From the NCBI RefSeq assembly GCF_000478605.2, contig NZ_ASHX02000001.1, forward strand, positions 310,001-374,000: a stretch of DNA of 64,000 nucleotides, given 5' to 3'. Below, piece after piece: positions 16,515-25,441 of this stretch (its first letter is position 1; every line of letters starts with the position of its first letter). The notes under the pieces are model-generated. The model worked only from the letters and a program-made list of their open reading frames with translations, had not been told where the DNA came from and did no database searches. The translations under genes were made by a program, and so were the position numbers. This stretch comes from Streptomyces thermolilacinus SPC6 (GTDB taxonomy: Bacteria; Actinomycetota; Actinomycetes; Streptomycetales; Streptomycetaceae).

Positions 16515-17489
16515 GTGCACACCAAGGATCTGGTCGTGGTCGTCACCGGGGCGTCCAGCGGGATCGGCAGGGCGACCGCGCTGGAGTTCGCCCGGCACGG
16601 CGCCGCGCTGGTGCTCGCCGCGCGCGGTGCGGAGGGGCTGGAGGCGGTCGCCGACGAGTGCCGCGCCCGGCGCGGCGCCCGGGCCGTCGTCCAGCCCGTG
16701 GACGTGGCGGACGAGGCGGCGGTCGCGGAGCTGGCCCGGCGGGCGGTAGGCGAGTTCGGGCGGATCGACGTCTGGGTGAACGCGGCGGCCGTCGCCGTGT
16801 TCGGCGCCGTGGAGGACGTACCGGCCGACGAGGTGCGCCGCGTGCTGGACGTGAACGTCGTCGGATGCCTCAACGGGGCGCGGGCGGCGCTGCCGGTGAT
16901 GCGGCGGCAGGGCGCGGGCGTGCTGGTGGACGTGTCGTCGGTGCTGGGCCTTGTCTCGTCGCCGTACAACAGCGCGTACACGATCTCGAAGCACGCGGTG
17001 CTGGCGTTCGACGCCTCGCTGCGGCAGGAGCTGCGGCTCGCGGGCGAGCGGAACGTGCGTGTGTGCACGGTGCTCCCGGCGACCACCGACACGCCGTTCT
17101 TCCAGCACCTCGCCAACCGCACCGGCCGCCGGGTGCGGGCCATGCCGCCCGTCTACACGGCGCGCCGGGTGGCGCGGGCGATCGTGGGCACCGTCCGCAG
17201 GCCGCGGCGCACCGTGTTCGTGGGCGTGTCGGCGCGGTCGCTGCGGCTGGCGGCGGCGCTCGCGCCCGGGACGGTGGAGCGCATCCTGGCGGTCAAGGTG
17301 GACCGCACCCTCTTCGTACGCCGCGAGGCCGCCCCGCACAGCGAAGGCACCCTGTTCACGGCGCAGTCGGGCCCCGGCAGCGTGGGCGGCGGCTGGCACG
17401 GCACGGCCCGCACGGCGGGACGGCGGGCCGGTGTGGCGGCGGCCGTCGGCGCGGCGACGGCCGGGGCGCTGCGGCGGGCTCGCCGCTGA
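16515..17489 (+). CDS. short-chain dehydrogenase/reductase
   Basis: This 324-residue classical SDR has the NAD(P)-binding motif TGASSGIG (11-18), the NAG-like segment NAAAVAVFG and the catalytic YTISK (Tyr155, Lys159) with a serine about 13 residues before the Tyr (VSSVLG). The arginine-rich C-terminal extension beyond about residue 250 is longer than usual and ends in an Ala/Gly stretch that could touch the membrane. The GTG start follows GGAGG. It lies about 100 bp after the flavoprotein in the same direction and may share its transcript; the substrate is unknown. Confidence 0.9.
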   Translation: MHTKDLVVVVTGASSGIGRATALEFARHGAALVLAARGAEGLEAVADECRARRGARAVVQPVDVADEAAVAELARRAVGEFGRIDVWVNAAAVAVFGAVEDVPADEVRRVLDVNVVGCLNGARAALPVMRRQGAGVLVDVSSVLGLVSSPYNSAYTISKHAVLAFDASLRQELRLAGERNVRVCTVLPATTDTPFFQHLANRTGRRVRAMPPVYTARRVARAIVGTVRRPRRTVFVGVSARSLRLAAALAPGTVERILAVKVDRTLFVRREAAPHSEGTLFTAQSGPGSVGGGWHGTARTAGRRAGVAAAVGAATAGALRRARR

Positions 17490-17569
17490 GGGCCCGGCCG
17501 AGAGGAGCGGGCTCGCGGCTGAGGGCTCCGGTCCCCGTCCGGGTCGGCGCAGGAGGACCCGCGGCTCGT

Positions 17570-19186
17570 CTAGCGGCGGCGGGCGGGCCGGGTGAGCCGC
17601 GCTCCCGCCGCCAGGAGCGCCGAGGCCGACGCGCCGCTGCTGCGCAGGGCCGCGCGGGCCGCGTTGGCGCCGGGCGCGCCGTGGACGCCGCCGCCCGGGT
17701 GCGCCGAGGCGGACGCCAGGTACAGGCCCCGTACCGGCGTCTCGGGGCGGCCCGTGCCCGGTACGGGGCGGAAGACCAGCTGCTGGTGCAGCGCGGACGT
17801 GCCGCCGTTGACGGCGCCGCCCCGGAGGTTGGCGTCCAGGGCCTCCATCGTGGGCGGGGCCAGGACGCGGCGGGCGTGTATCGCGGAGCGGAAGCCGGGC
17901 GCGTACGCCTCCACGACGGCCTCCACGCGGTCCGCCATGCGCTGCTGCTCGCCCGTCGTCCACGCGCCGGTGAGCCGGTCCGGGCCCGCGTCGCCCACGA
18001 CCGTGCGGGGCACATGGGTGTACGCCCACGCCGACTCGGTGCCGTCGGGTGAGCGGGTCGGGTCGGCGGTCGTCATCTGGCCCAGCAGCAGGAACGGCCG
18101 GTCGGGCACGAGCCCCCGGGCGATCTGCGCGGCGAAGCGGGTCAGCTCGTCCACGCCGTCGGCGAGGTGCACCGTCCCGGCGCGGGCGGGGCCGTCGGAC
18201 GCCCAGGGGATGGGCCGGTCGAGTGCCCAGTCGACCTTCACGGTGCCGAAGTCCCACTGGAACCGGCGCATGTCGTCGCGGAGCCGCGCGGGCAGGTGCT
18301 CCCAGGCGACGAGCCCGCCGTACAGGGCGGGTGCCGGGACATCGGCCAGCACGGCCCGCCGGGCGGCGGCGGTCTGCCCGTCGGCGGTACGGACCCCGTG
18401 CGCCCGGCCGTCGCGCACCGTCACCTCGGTGACGCGCCGACCGCAGCGGATCGTGCCGCCCCTGTCGGTGAGGCGGCGGGCCAGCGCGTCGGTGAGGGCG
18501 CCCGCGCCGCCGACGGGCACGGGGAAGCCGACGCTCTGCCCGAGCATGCACATCAGCCAGCCGAAGCCGCCGCCGAGCGCCGTCTCGGGCGACAGGTCGG
18601 CGTGCAGGGCACTCCCGGCGAGCAGCAGCCGCCCGCCGTCCCCGGCGAAGGTCTCCTCGCCCAGCCGGCGGGCCGGGAGCAGGCCCATGCGGGCGAGGCG
18701 CAGTCCGTCGGCGGCGCCCAGCCGGGCGGCGAGCCGCAGGCCGGGCCGTACGGGCGGGAACGGCGTGAACAGGGCGCGCAGCGTATCCGGGCCGACCCGC
18801 TCCCACAGGTCGTACAGGCCCTGCCAGGCGGCGCCGTCGCCGGGGGCGAAGGTCTCCAGCCCCTCGGCGGTGCGTCCGGGGTCGCGTTCGAGTACGGCGC
18901 AGCGGCCGTCGCGCAGCGGGTGGGCGACGACGGCCGGGGCGTGGCTCCAGCGCAGGCCCCATTCGTGGAGGCGCAGGGAGCGGATGACCGGGGAGGCGGC
19001 GGTGAGCGGGTAGAACGAGCTGAACAGGTCGCTGACGTAGTGCGGGTGCACGCCCCGGTCGCTGCGCACGGCGCCGCCGGGCTCGTCCTGGGCCTCCAGG
19101 ACCTCGACGGTCCAGCCCTGGTCGGCGAGGAGGTTGGCGGCGACCAGCCCGTTGGGTCCGGCCCCTATGACGACGGCGTCGGGCAT
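17570..19186 (-). CDS. phytoene-desaturase-like FAD/NAD(P) oxidoreductase
   Basis: This is a 538-residue flavoprotein of the phytoene dehydrogenase/CrtI-like superfamily: MPDAVVIGAGPNGLVAANLLADQG supplies the N-terminal FAD-binding Rossmann motif and EVLEAQDEPGGAVRS the following conserved turn; the C-terminus has LYLASASAHPGGGVHGAPGANAAR, the usual second FAD motif. Such proteins desaturate, isomerise or oxidise long hydrophobic chains, but no carotenoid genes are nearby, so the substrate is open. The start codon ATG 19186 lies 4 bp after the stop of the SRPBCC gene, which indicates one operon. It converges with the SDR. Confidence 0.9.
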   Translation of the reverse strand: MPDAVVIGAGPNGLVAANLLADQGWTVEVLEAQDEPGGAVRSDRGVHPHYVSDLFSSFYPLTAASPVIRSLRLHEWGLRWSHAPAVVAHPLRDGRCAVLERDPGRTAEGLETFAPGDGAAWQGLYDLWERVGPDTLRALFTPFPPVRPGLRLAARLGAADGLRLARMGLLPARRLGEETFAGDGGRLLLAGSALHADLSPETALGGGFGWLMCMLGQSVGFPVPVGGAGALTDALARRLTDRGGTIRCGRRVTEVTVRDGRAHGVRTADGQTAAARRAVLADVPAPALYGGLVAWEHLPARLRDDMRRFQWDFGTVKVDWALDRPIPWASDGPARAGTVHLADGVDELTRFAAQIARGLVPDRPFLLLGQMTTADPTRSPDGTESAWAYTHVPRTVVGDAGPDRLTGAWTTGEQQRMADRVEAVVEAYAPGFRSAIHARRVLAPPTMEALDANLRGGAVNGGTSALHQQLVFRPVPGTGRPETPVRGLYLASASAHPGGGVHGAPGANAARAALRSSGASASALLAAGARLTRPARRR

Positions 19187-19190
19187 GGGC

Positions 19191-19637
19191 TCAGACGGCC
19201 GTCGTGCGGGTGTTCTCGACGACCTCTGCGAGGCGGCGCAGCATGCGGCGGTGGCGGAGCTGGATGGCCGATTCGAGGAGGGCGTTGTGGAACCGTGCGC
19301 CGGGCCCGCGCAGGGGGTGTTCGTCCACGATGACGAGGGTGTCCTCGCCCCAGGCCATGACCTCGATGGCGACGCGGGCGGTGCCCGCGGGGCCGCTCCT
19401 GACCTCCAGTTCGAGCCGGTTCGGCGGTTCGAGGCGGCGGACGACGGTCGTGCCCTCGAACCGGACGGGACCGAGGGCGACGGTGTACCGCAGGGCGGCA
19501 CCGACCTCGGGCCACGTCCCGAACAGGGGGCTGGTCTCCTCGGTGCCGACGACCCATTCGGCGTACTTGTCGGGGTCGCTGAGCACCTCCCACACCGCCG
19601 ATGGCGGGCTCAGGACGAGGTGTTGGCGTACGGCCAT
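19191..19637 (-). CDS. SRPBCC (START/polyketide cyclase-like) protein
   Basis: This 148-residue protein has the SRPBCC lipid-binding fold pattern: an N-terminal strand and helix (HLVLSPPSAVWEVLSDPDKYAEWV), several beta strands (RFEGTTVVRRLEPPNRLELEV) and a long C-terminal helix (ESAIQLRHRRMLRRLAEVV). The family binds hydrophobic ligands in a deep pocket and includes aromatase/cyclases. ATG 19637 is preceded by GGAGG. It is upstream of, and coupled to, the phytoene-desaturase-like gene, so it may carry or shape that enzyme's substrate, by inference. Confidence 0.85.
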   Translation of the reverse strand: MAVRQHLVLSPPSAVWEVLSDPDKYAEWVVGTEETSPLFGTWPEVGAALRYTVALGPVRFEGTTVVRRLEPPNRLELEVRSGPAGTARVAIEVMAWGEDTLVIVDEHPLRGPGARFHNALLESAIQLRHRRMLRRLAEVVENTRTTAV

Positions 19638-19838
19638 GCCAGTTCCTCCGCGGCCGGGGTCACCCGCGGTGCGGGGTGACGGTCTGTGTCGACGGGACCC
19701 CTGACGGGTGACCCGGCGGCCGCCGGTCAAACCCGGCCGGGCGGCCCGGACCCGTACCGCCGCGTCACCGCTCCGGGGGCCCGTCCGCGTGGGACGGCGG
19801 CCGTCGGCGGAGACCGCGGACCCGGTTCGGGGCGCCCG

Positions 19839-20513
19839 TCAGCGGACGCGGCGCGCCAGGAGGATGGCCCCGAGGGCGCTCTCGGCCGACGTGAGGGTCC
19901 GGTGTGCCTCGACGGCGAACCCGGCGCTGTCGAGCCAGGCGCCCATCCGGCCGGGCCGCCGACGGTGCATGTGGACCTTCATCGGGTGGCCGCCGTAGCC
20001 CTCCGTCCTCAGCCGCGACCCGTCACCGGCGTGGAAGCCGAGCAGCAGCGGGCCACCGGGCCTCAGGGCCCGCCGGAAGTGCGCGAGGACCACGCCGATG
20101 TCGTCGTCCGGGACGTGGATCAGCGAGTACCAGGCGACCAGGCCCGCGAGGGAGCCGTCGGCCAGGGCAAGGTCCGTCATCGTGCCGACCTCGAACCGCA
20201 CGCCGGGGTGGCCGCGCCGGGCCACGTCGATCATCCCGGGCGACAGGTCGATGCCGAACGCGTCCACGCCCAGGCCCCGGAGGTGGGCCGTGACCCTGCC
20301 GGGTCCGCATCCCACGTCCGCGACCGGACCGCCGCCGCCCGCGCGCACCAGGCCGGCGAAGTGCGCCAGGGCGGCGCGCTCCTCGGGTGTCTCGTCCAGG
20401 AGGTGGCGCACCTGTTCCGCGTAGTCGGCGGCGACGGTGTCGTAGGAGACGCGGGTGTCCTCCAGCCAGCCGTCGGTGCCCGGTTCGTCGCCCACACCGG
20501 ACAGACTGCCCAA
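19839..20513 (-). CDS. class I SAM-dependent methyltransferase
   Basis: This is a protein of about 224 residues with the class I methyltransferase fold: motif I VADVGCGPGRVTAHL, motif II FGIDLSPGMIDVAR, and the post-motif LIHVPDDD and LRPGGPLLLGFH segments. The N-terminal SYDTVAADYAEQ is typical of small-molecule methyltransferases. The start is uncertain: TTG at 20513 or GTG at 20495; neither has a strong ribosome binding site. It lies downstream of the repeat protein in the same orientation. The substrate is unknown. Confidence 0.85.
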   Translation of the reverse strand: MGSLSGVGDEPGTDGWLEDTRVSYDTVAADYAEQVRHLLDETPEERAALAHFAGLVRAGGGGPVADVGCGPGRVTAHLRGLGVDAFGIDLSPGMIDVARRGHPGVRFEVGTMTDLALADGSLAGLVAWYSLIHVPDDDIGVVLAHFRRALRPGGPLLLGFHAGDGSRLRTEGYGGHPMKVHMHRRRPGRMGAWLDSAGFAVEAHRTLTSAESALGAILLARRVR

Positions 20514-20577
20514 CGGCTCGCCGACCAGGCTGGTTGGGCACCGCTACATCGGCCGGGGGCCCTCACCCGAGGCGGTT

Positions 20578-20916
20578 TCAGCGGTCCGCCGGCCGGGCGG
20601 GGGCTCCCCCGTCGCGGTGTCCGGCTCGGTCGCCGTCGCGGTGGTGCTTCCGCACGGATTCCTGGGCGGGGCGGCTGGGGGTGAGCGTGTCGGCGGCTTC
20701 GGCGTCGTCCGGGTCGGTCTCATCCCGGTCGAGCCGCAGTTCGGCTTCCTCGAACTCGTGGATGACCTGCTCCGTGGCGGTTCGCGGGGCGTGCCCGGTC
20801 CCGGAGGCGTCCTCGGACCCGGGGGCGTGCCCGGTCCTGGCGGCGTGCCCGGTCCTGGCGGCGTGCTCGGTCCTGGGGGTGCGTTCGGTCCTGGGGGTGC
20901 GTTCGGTCTCGCTCAT
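20578..20916 (-). CDS. small acidic repeat protein, unrecognised
   Basis: This is a 112-residue hydrophilic, probably disordered protein. Residues 3-32 are five copies of a six-residue unit (TERTPR, TERTPR, TEHAAR, TGHAAR, TGHAPG) encoded by an 18-bp DNA tandem repeat. A more ordered acidic middle, QVIHEFEEAELRLDRDETD, could form a helix, and the tail is His/Arg/Asp-rich. The ATG start is chosen because the repeat begins there. I do not recognise the family. The methyltransferase is 64 bp downstream in the same direction. Confidence 0.5.
   Translation of the reverse strand: MSETERTPRTERTPRTEHAARTGHAARTGHAPGSEDASGTGHAPRTATEQVIHEFEEAELRLDRDETDPDDAEAADTLTPSRPAQESVRKHHRDGDRAGHRDGGAPARPADR
20808..20908. 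repeat. 18-bp imperfect tandem repeat (about five copies)
   Basis: The unit cggtcctggcggcgtgcc, with variants ending gggggtgcgtt, is repeated in tandem. The period is a multiple of three and keeps the overlying reading frame, so copy number can change without breaking the protein. Confidence 0.7.
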
Positions 20917-21233
20917 GCACCCCCGTGTTCCTCGCCGCCCGCCCGCCCTAACCTTCCGGTGCCGGTCAGGCGAGGGCGCGGGACTCCAGGGCGGCCCGCC
21001 GGGCGGGGGCCGCGTGTTCGCGTACGTCGGCGAGGAAGCGCGGGCCCAGCCGGAGCCCCGCCCAACCCCCCGACCAGGACCTTTCGGAACAAGACGGGCC
21101 ATGGCAGGACTCCTCCGCTCCGGCCCGATTCAGTTGAACACGTCGCTGTCTCTTCCGCCCTGCCGCGCCATAGCATCCCCCGCGAAGAACACCGCAAATG
21201 AAACGTTCGACCGATTGTCGATATGAGGATGCG
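20917..21233. other. intergenic region with a possible gene remnant
   Basis: On the minus strand, 20966 to about 21090 reads GLRLGPRFLADVREHAAPARRAALESRALA and then a stop. It looks like the end of a real protein with no credible start, so it may be a decayed gene tail. The part beside the aminotransferase gene (21150-21230) is AT-richer and probably holds its promoter, with a short TCGAC-N5-GTCGA inverted repeat just before the start. Confidence 0.35.
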
Positions 21234-23702
21234 ATGACCGCACTCCACGCGAAGACGGCGCCGCTCGCGGACGCGGACCTCCTGGTGAAGAGGGACCAGT
21301 CCCGGTTGATCCACCCGCACCTGCCCGGCGACACCACTGATCGCATCGTCATGGTGGAGGGCTCCGGCTGCCGGTTACGCGACGCGCACGGCCGCGAGTA
21401 CCTGGACGCCACCGGCGGGCTGATGCTCGCGCACGTCGGGCACGGACGGCGTGAACTGATCGAGGCCGCGGCCGGGCAGATGGCGAAGCTGGAGTACTAC
21501 TCCAGCTTCCACGAGTTCAGCAACGAACCGTCGATCAGGCTGGCGGACAGGCTGATAGGGCTGGCGCCGCCCCCGATGGAGCGGGTGTACTTCACGAGCG
21601 GCGGCGCGGAGGCGGTCGATGCCGCCCTGCGCATGGCCCGGCTCTACCACCACCGCCGCGGTGAGCGGGACCGGACCTGGGTCCTCGCCCGCAGCCTCGG
21701 CTACCACGGCGTCTCCTACGGCGGCGCCGCCGCGACCGGCATGCCCATGTTCCACCAGGGCTTCGGCCCCATGCTGCCCCATGTCCGGCACCTGACACCG
21801 CCAATGCCCTTCCACCCGGAGATGTACGGCGGCGAGGACCCCACCGAGTTCTGCCTGCGCGAACTGCGGGAGACGATCGAGGATATCGGCGCGGAGAACA
21901 TCGCCGTCATGATCGGCGAGCCGATCCTCGGCGTGGCCGGTGTGGTGGAGCCGCCGGGCGACTACTGGCCGCGAGTGCGCGAACTCCTCGCGTCGCACGG
22001 CATCCTCCTCATCCTCGACGAGGTCATCACGGCGTACGGCAGGACCGGGCACTGGTTCGCCGCCGAACGGCTGGGCGTGACCCCCGACTTCATCGTCACC
22101 GCCAAGGGGCTGACCTCGGGCTACTTCCCGATGGGCGCGCTGCTGGTGGCCGGCCAGGTGGTGGACGTCGTCACCCGCGACGAGGGGTTCGTCGGCGGCT
22201 ACACGTACAGCGGCCACGCCACCGGCTGCGCGGTGGCCCTGGAGAACCTGGCGATCCTGGAGCGGGAGAACCTCCTCGCCGCCGCCACCCGGGTCGGCGA
22301 CCGGCTCGGTGAGCGGCTGCGCCGCCTGGAGGAGCTGCCCGTCGTCGGCCAGGTCCGGCAGACCGGCCTGATGATCGGCGTCGAGCTGGCCCAGGACCCG
22401 GCCACCGGGGAGCCGCTGCCCGCCGACCGGGTACCGCCCCTGGTCCGGGAGCGCGCCGGGGTCATCGTCCGCAACAACCCGAACACGGTCCTGATCAGCC
22501 CGCCGCTGGTGATGAGCGACGACGAGGCGGACCGGGTGGCCGACGCGGTGACCGAGGTCCTCACCGAGTTCGCGACGAGGAGGAGGAGCGGACCGTCCGC
22601 CGCTCCCGCCCGCGAGCTGCCGGTGCTGGACCAGCCCTGGGACCGGCCGCCGTCGATGCCGGACCTGCTCGCCGCCGCCATGGAATGGCACTTCGACCCG
22701 AGGACCGGCTCCCGCTTCTGGCTGGAGCGCGCCAAGCGCCTCGACTTCGACCCGCGCGTGGACGTCCGCACCGAAGCCGACCTGGCGCTGTTCCCGAACG
22801 TCGTGGACGAGCTGCGGGACGCCCGTGTGGAGGACCTCGTCCCCCGGGGCTACGGGGACGGGCCGATCCCGCTGGAGGTGTACGAGAGCGGCGGGACGAC
22901 CGGGGCGCCCAAGCGCATCGCCTGGCTCCCCGACCTCCACGACCAGCTGATCACCTGGCACTGCGGGGTGCTGGACGACCGCGGTGTCCCCCGGGGGGCC
23001 AACTGGCTGACGATCGGCCCGAGCGGTCCGCACATGTTCGGCCCCATGGGCCGGTCGCTGGCGCACCGCCGCGGTGGCCTGCCGTTCACCGTGGACCTCG
23101 ATCCTCGGTGGGTCAAGAAGTGCGTCGCCGAAGGCAGGCCGGAGGAGGCGAAGAGATATCTCGCGCATGTACTCGACCAGGTCGAAACGATTCTGCGGAC
23201 GCAGGACATCGGTGTCGTCTTCACCACGCCGCCGCTCCTGGAGGCGCTGGGCGGCGACGAGGAGCTGGCCGCGCTGGTCAACCGGAAGGTCCACACCCTG
23301 ATCTGGGGCGGCGCCTCGATGGACGTGGACACCCGGAGCCTGCTGCGCGAGGAGGTGTTCCCGGCGGCTCGGCTGCTCGGCTTCTACGGGAGCACCATGG
23401 TCGGCGCCGGAATGTACGAGCGGGCGGGGCTCGCCGCCGACGAGCCGTCCACCTTCGACCCGCCGTACCCCTTCGTGAGCATGCGGGTCGTCGACCCGGG
23501 CACCGGCGGGACGGTGCCCTACGGCGAACGCGGCCAGGTGGTCATGAGCCACGTCAGCCGCAGCATGCTGCTGCCCAACAACCTGGAACGGGACACGGCG
23601 ATCCGGATACGCCCGGCCGAGGGCTTCGGCGGCGACGCCGTCGCCGGCATCAAGCCGGTCAGCGCCTTCGGCGGCACGACCGTCGTCGAGGGGGTGTACT
23701 GA
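21234..23702 (+). CDS. class III aminotransferase fused to an adenylate-forming (EhpF/LuxE-like) domain
   Basis: This 822-residue protein has two parts. Residues 1-447 are a class III PLP aminotransferase: FTSGGAEAVDAALR binds the cofactor phosphate, Asp262 is in LILDEVITAYGRTG, and the Schiff-base Lys291 is in VTAKGLTSGYFPMG, 29 residues on as in the family. After a Pro-rich linker (448-470), residues 470-822 resemble the adenylate-forming enzymes of the EhpF/PaaK/LuxE branch, with the P-loop-like SGGTTGAPK (552-560) and GFYGSTMVGAG. Known relatives of that part activate a carboxylate for reduction. With the following reductase it could convert acid to aldehyde to amine. ATG 21234 has GAGG before it; ATG 21198 is in frame without one. 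Confidence 0.9.
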   Translation: MTALHAKTAPLADADLLVKRDQSRLIHPHLPGDTTDRIVMVEGSGCRLRDAHGREYLDATGGLMLAHVGHGRRELIEAAAGQMAKLEYYSSFHEFSNEPSIRLADRLIGLAPPPMERVYFTSGGAEAVDAALRMARLYHHRRGERDRTWVLARSLGYHGVSYGGAAATGMPMFHQGFGPMLPHVRHLTPPMPFHPEMYGGEDPTEFCLRELRETIEDIGAENIAVMIGEPILGVAGVVEPPGDYWPRVRELLASHGILLILDEVITAYGRTGHWFAAERLGVTPDFIVTAKGLTSGYFPMGALLVAGQVVDVVTRDEGFVGGYTYSGHATGCAVALENLAILERENLLAAATRVGDRLGERLRRLEELPVVGQVRQTGLMIGVELAQDPATGEPLPADRVPPLVRERAGVIVRNNPNTVLISPPLVMSDDEADRVADAVTEVLTEFATRRRSGPSAAPARELPVLDQPWDRPPSMPDLLAAAMEWHFDPRTGSRFWLERAKRLDFDPRVDVRTEADLALFPNVVDELRDARVEDLVPRGYGDGPIPLEVYESGGTTGAPKRIAWLPDLHDQLITWHCGVLDDRGVPRGANWLTIGPSGPHMFGPMGRSLAHRRGGLPFTVDLDPRWVKKCVAEGRPEEAKRYLAHVLDQVETILRTQDIGVVFTTPPLLEALGGDEELAALVNRKVHTLIWGGASMDVDTRSLLREEVFPAARLLGFYGSTMVGAGMYERAGLAADEPSTFDPPYPFVSMRVVDPGTGGTVPYGERGQVVMSHVSRSMLLPNNLERDTAIRIRPAEGFGGDAVAGIKPVSAFGGTTVVEGVY

Positions 23703-23704
23703 CG

Positions 23705-25090
23705 ATGTCCGGCTCCGCGGAACTGCTCCACCTCGACGCCCTCGGCCCCACCGGGCCCTACCGGACGCACGAGACGGATCTCGTCCACGACGTCACGGGC
23801 AGGCCGGTCGCGCGGCTCAGCATGGTGCCGCGCCTGTACGCGCGGCGCGCCGTGGCGGCGCTGCGCCGGGCGGAGACGCCGCCGCTGGGCGAGCGGCTGG
23901 CGGCGCTGGCCGAGGCGGGGCGGCTGTTCGCCACCGCCACCCTCGGCGGGATGACCGTCGACCGGTACGAACACACCGTCGCGCGGGTGAGCGGCCTTCC
24001 CCTCCCGACGGTACGGGAGGCCACCGGCACCCTCGCGGCGGGCCTGTCCGGCGCGTACGGCTTCGCCGCCCAGGCCAGGCCGCGCGGCAGCCGCGACGCG
24101 TCGGGCGGCGCCGCGACGGCCGCGTGGGTACGGCGCGGTGACGTGTTCGCCGTACTCACCGCGGGCAACCACCCCGGCGTCCACGCACAGTGGGCGGAGG
24201 CGCTGGCGCTCGGCTACCGGGTCGCGGTACGGCCCTCGCGACGCGAACCGGTGAGCGCGCACCGGGTGGTCCACGCCCTGCACGAGGCCGGGTTCGGCCG
24301 GGACCACGTCGTACTCCTGCCGAGCGGCCACGACGTGGCCGACGAGCTGGTGGAGGGCGCCGACCTGGCGATGGTCTACGGCGGCGAGGCGGTGGTGGCC
24401 AAGTACCGGGCGAGTACGACCGTGCTGCCGCACGGGCCGGGACGGGCGAAGATCCTGATCACCGCGGAGACCGACGCCGCGCGGCACCTCGACACGATCG
24501 TCCAGTCGGTGACCCGGCAGGGCGGTGCCGAGTGCGCGAACACCACGGCCGTCTTCGTCGAGGGGGACCCGGCTCCGGTCGCCGAGGCCGTCGCCGCCCG
24601 GCTGGCCGCCCTGCCCTCCCTGCCGCCGGAGAGCGACCGGGCGGTGCTGCCGGTGCGGGAGCTGGACGCGGCGCGGAGCCTGGAGAAGTTCCTCCACGCC
24701 GAGGCGGCCGGGGCGAGGGCGTGGCTCGGCGGCGACACGGTCGTCGCCGACCTCGGCGACGGCTCCGCGGTGCTGCGTCCGGCGGTGTTCCAGCTGGACC
24801 GCTCGGACGCGCCGCAGGCGCGCCTGGAGATGCCGTTCCCCTGTGTGTGGTTCGCGCCGTGGAGCCGCGCCGACGGCCTGGCCCCGCTGCGGGACACGCT
24901 GGTGCTGACCGCTCTCACGTCCGACCGGGAACTCGTGGGGCGCCTGCTCCAGGACCCGGGCATCCGGAACCTCCACGTGGGGGACCACCCGACCGATGTC
25001 CTGCTCCCCGGACTCCCGCACGACGGCTACCTCGGCGAGTTCCTCATGCGCAGCAAGACCTTCACGGACGGGACGCCGACGGGGGTGTAG
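23705..25090 (+). CDS. aldehyde dehydrogenase-fold acyl reductase (EhpG/LuxC-like)
   Basis: This is a 461-residue ALDH-superfamily protein. The cofactor-binding half includes AWVRRGDVFAVLTAGNHPGVHAQWAEALALGYRVAVRPS, and the catalytic Cys277 is in GGAECANTTAVF. The usual ELGGK glutamate motif of aldehyde oxidisers is replaced by GPGRAKILI, as in acyl-reducing relatives such as LuxC and EhpG that reduce an acyl adenylate or thioester to an aldehyde. Its ATG lies 2 bp after the stop of the aminotransferase-adenylation fusion, so the two are translationally linked. The direction of catalysis (reduction rather than oxidation) is inferred from context. Confidence 0.88.
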   Translation: MSGSAELLHLDALGPTGPYRTHETDLVHDVTGRPVARLSMVPRLYARRAVAALRRAETPPLGERLAALAEAGRLFATATLGGMTVDRYEHTVARVSGLPLPTVREATGTLAAGLSGAYGFAAQARPRGSRDASGGAATAAWVRRGDVFAVLTAGNHPGVHAQWAEALALGYRVAVRPSRREPVSAHRVVHALHEAGFGRDHVVLLPSGHDVADELVEGADLAMVYGGEAVVAKYRASTTVLPHGPGRAKILITAETDAARHLDTIVQSVTRQGGAECANTTAVFVEGDPAPVAEAVAARLAALPSLPPESDRAVLPVRELDAARSLEKFLHAEAAGARAWLGGDTVVADLGDGSAVLRPAVFQLDRSDAPQARLEMPFPCVWFAPWSRADGLAPLRDTLVLTALTSDRELVGRLLQDPGIRNLHVGDHPTDVLLPGLPHDGYLGEFLMRSKTFTDGTPTGV

Positions 25091-25441
25091 GACGCCGGGG
25101 GGCTGCAGGGGCGGGCGGGGGCGGTGGCCGGGCGGGGCGCGCGGGAGGCGGTGGCGGCGCGGTCACGCGGGTGCGGCGAGGCGCGGGGCGGGCGGTGGCG
25201 GTGGCGGGGACGCGCCGGGCCGGGCCGTGGCGGGCCCCGGGGGGGGGAGGGGTGCGGGCGGTGGCGGTGGCCGGGCGGGGCGTGAAAGTTCCGGCCACGG
25301 AGGGGCCGTCGCCGCAGCTTGGCGGCGGCTTCACAGGCGTAGACCAACGGCGTTTCCGCCCCGCCCTTCCGCGGTGCGTTCTACGTGCGTAGCGTGATTC
25401 CGCGATCTGTCATGTCCACGCCAGACTTTCGGAGGCACGCC
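25091..25441. other. intergenic region, low complexity
   Basis: No gene is visible. Much of it is G-rich repetitive sequence (ggcggtggc-type units and a run of nine G near 25240). The last 130 bp before the lysozyme gene are less biased and probably carry its promoter. Confidence 0.6.

Noticed and set aside
17476..17529. Near-repeat around the SDR stop (gcgggctcgc-gctgaggg twice)
   Set aside because: It is a short duplication of the gene end without further structure and is probably incidental.
13630..19637. Carotenoid cluster (phytoene-desaturase-like gene)
   Set aside because: No phytoene synthase, GGPP synthase or cyclase is present; the oxidoreductase pairs with an SRPBCC gene instead.
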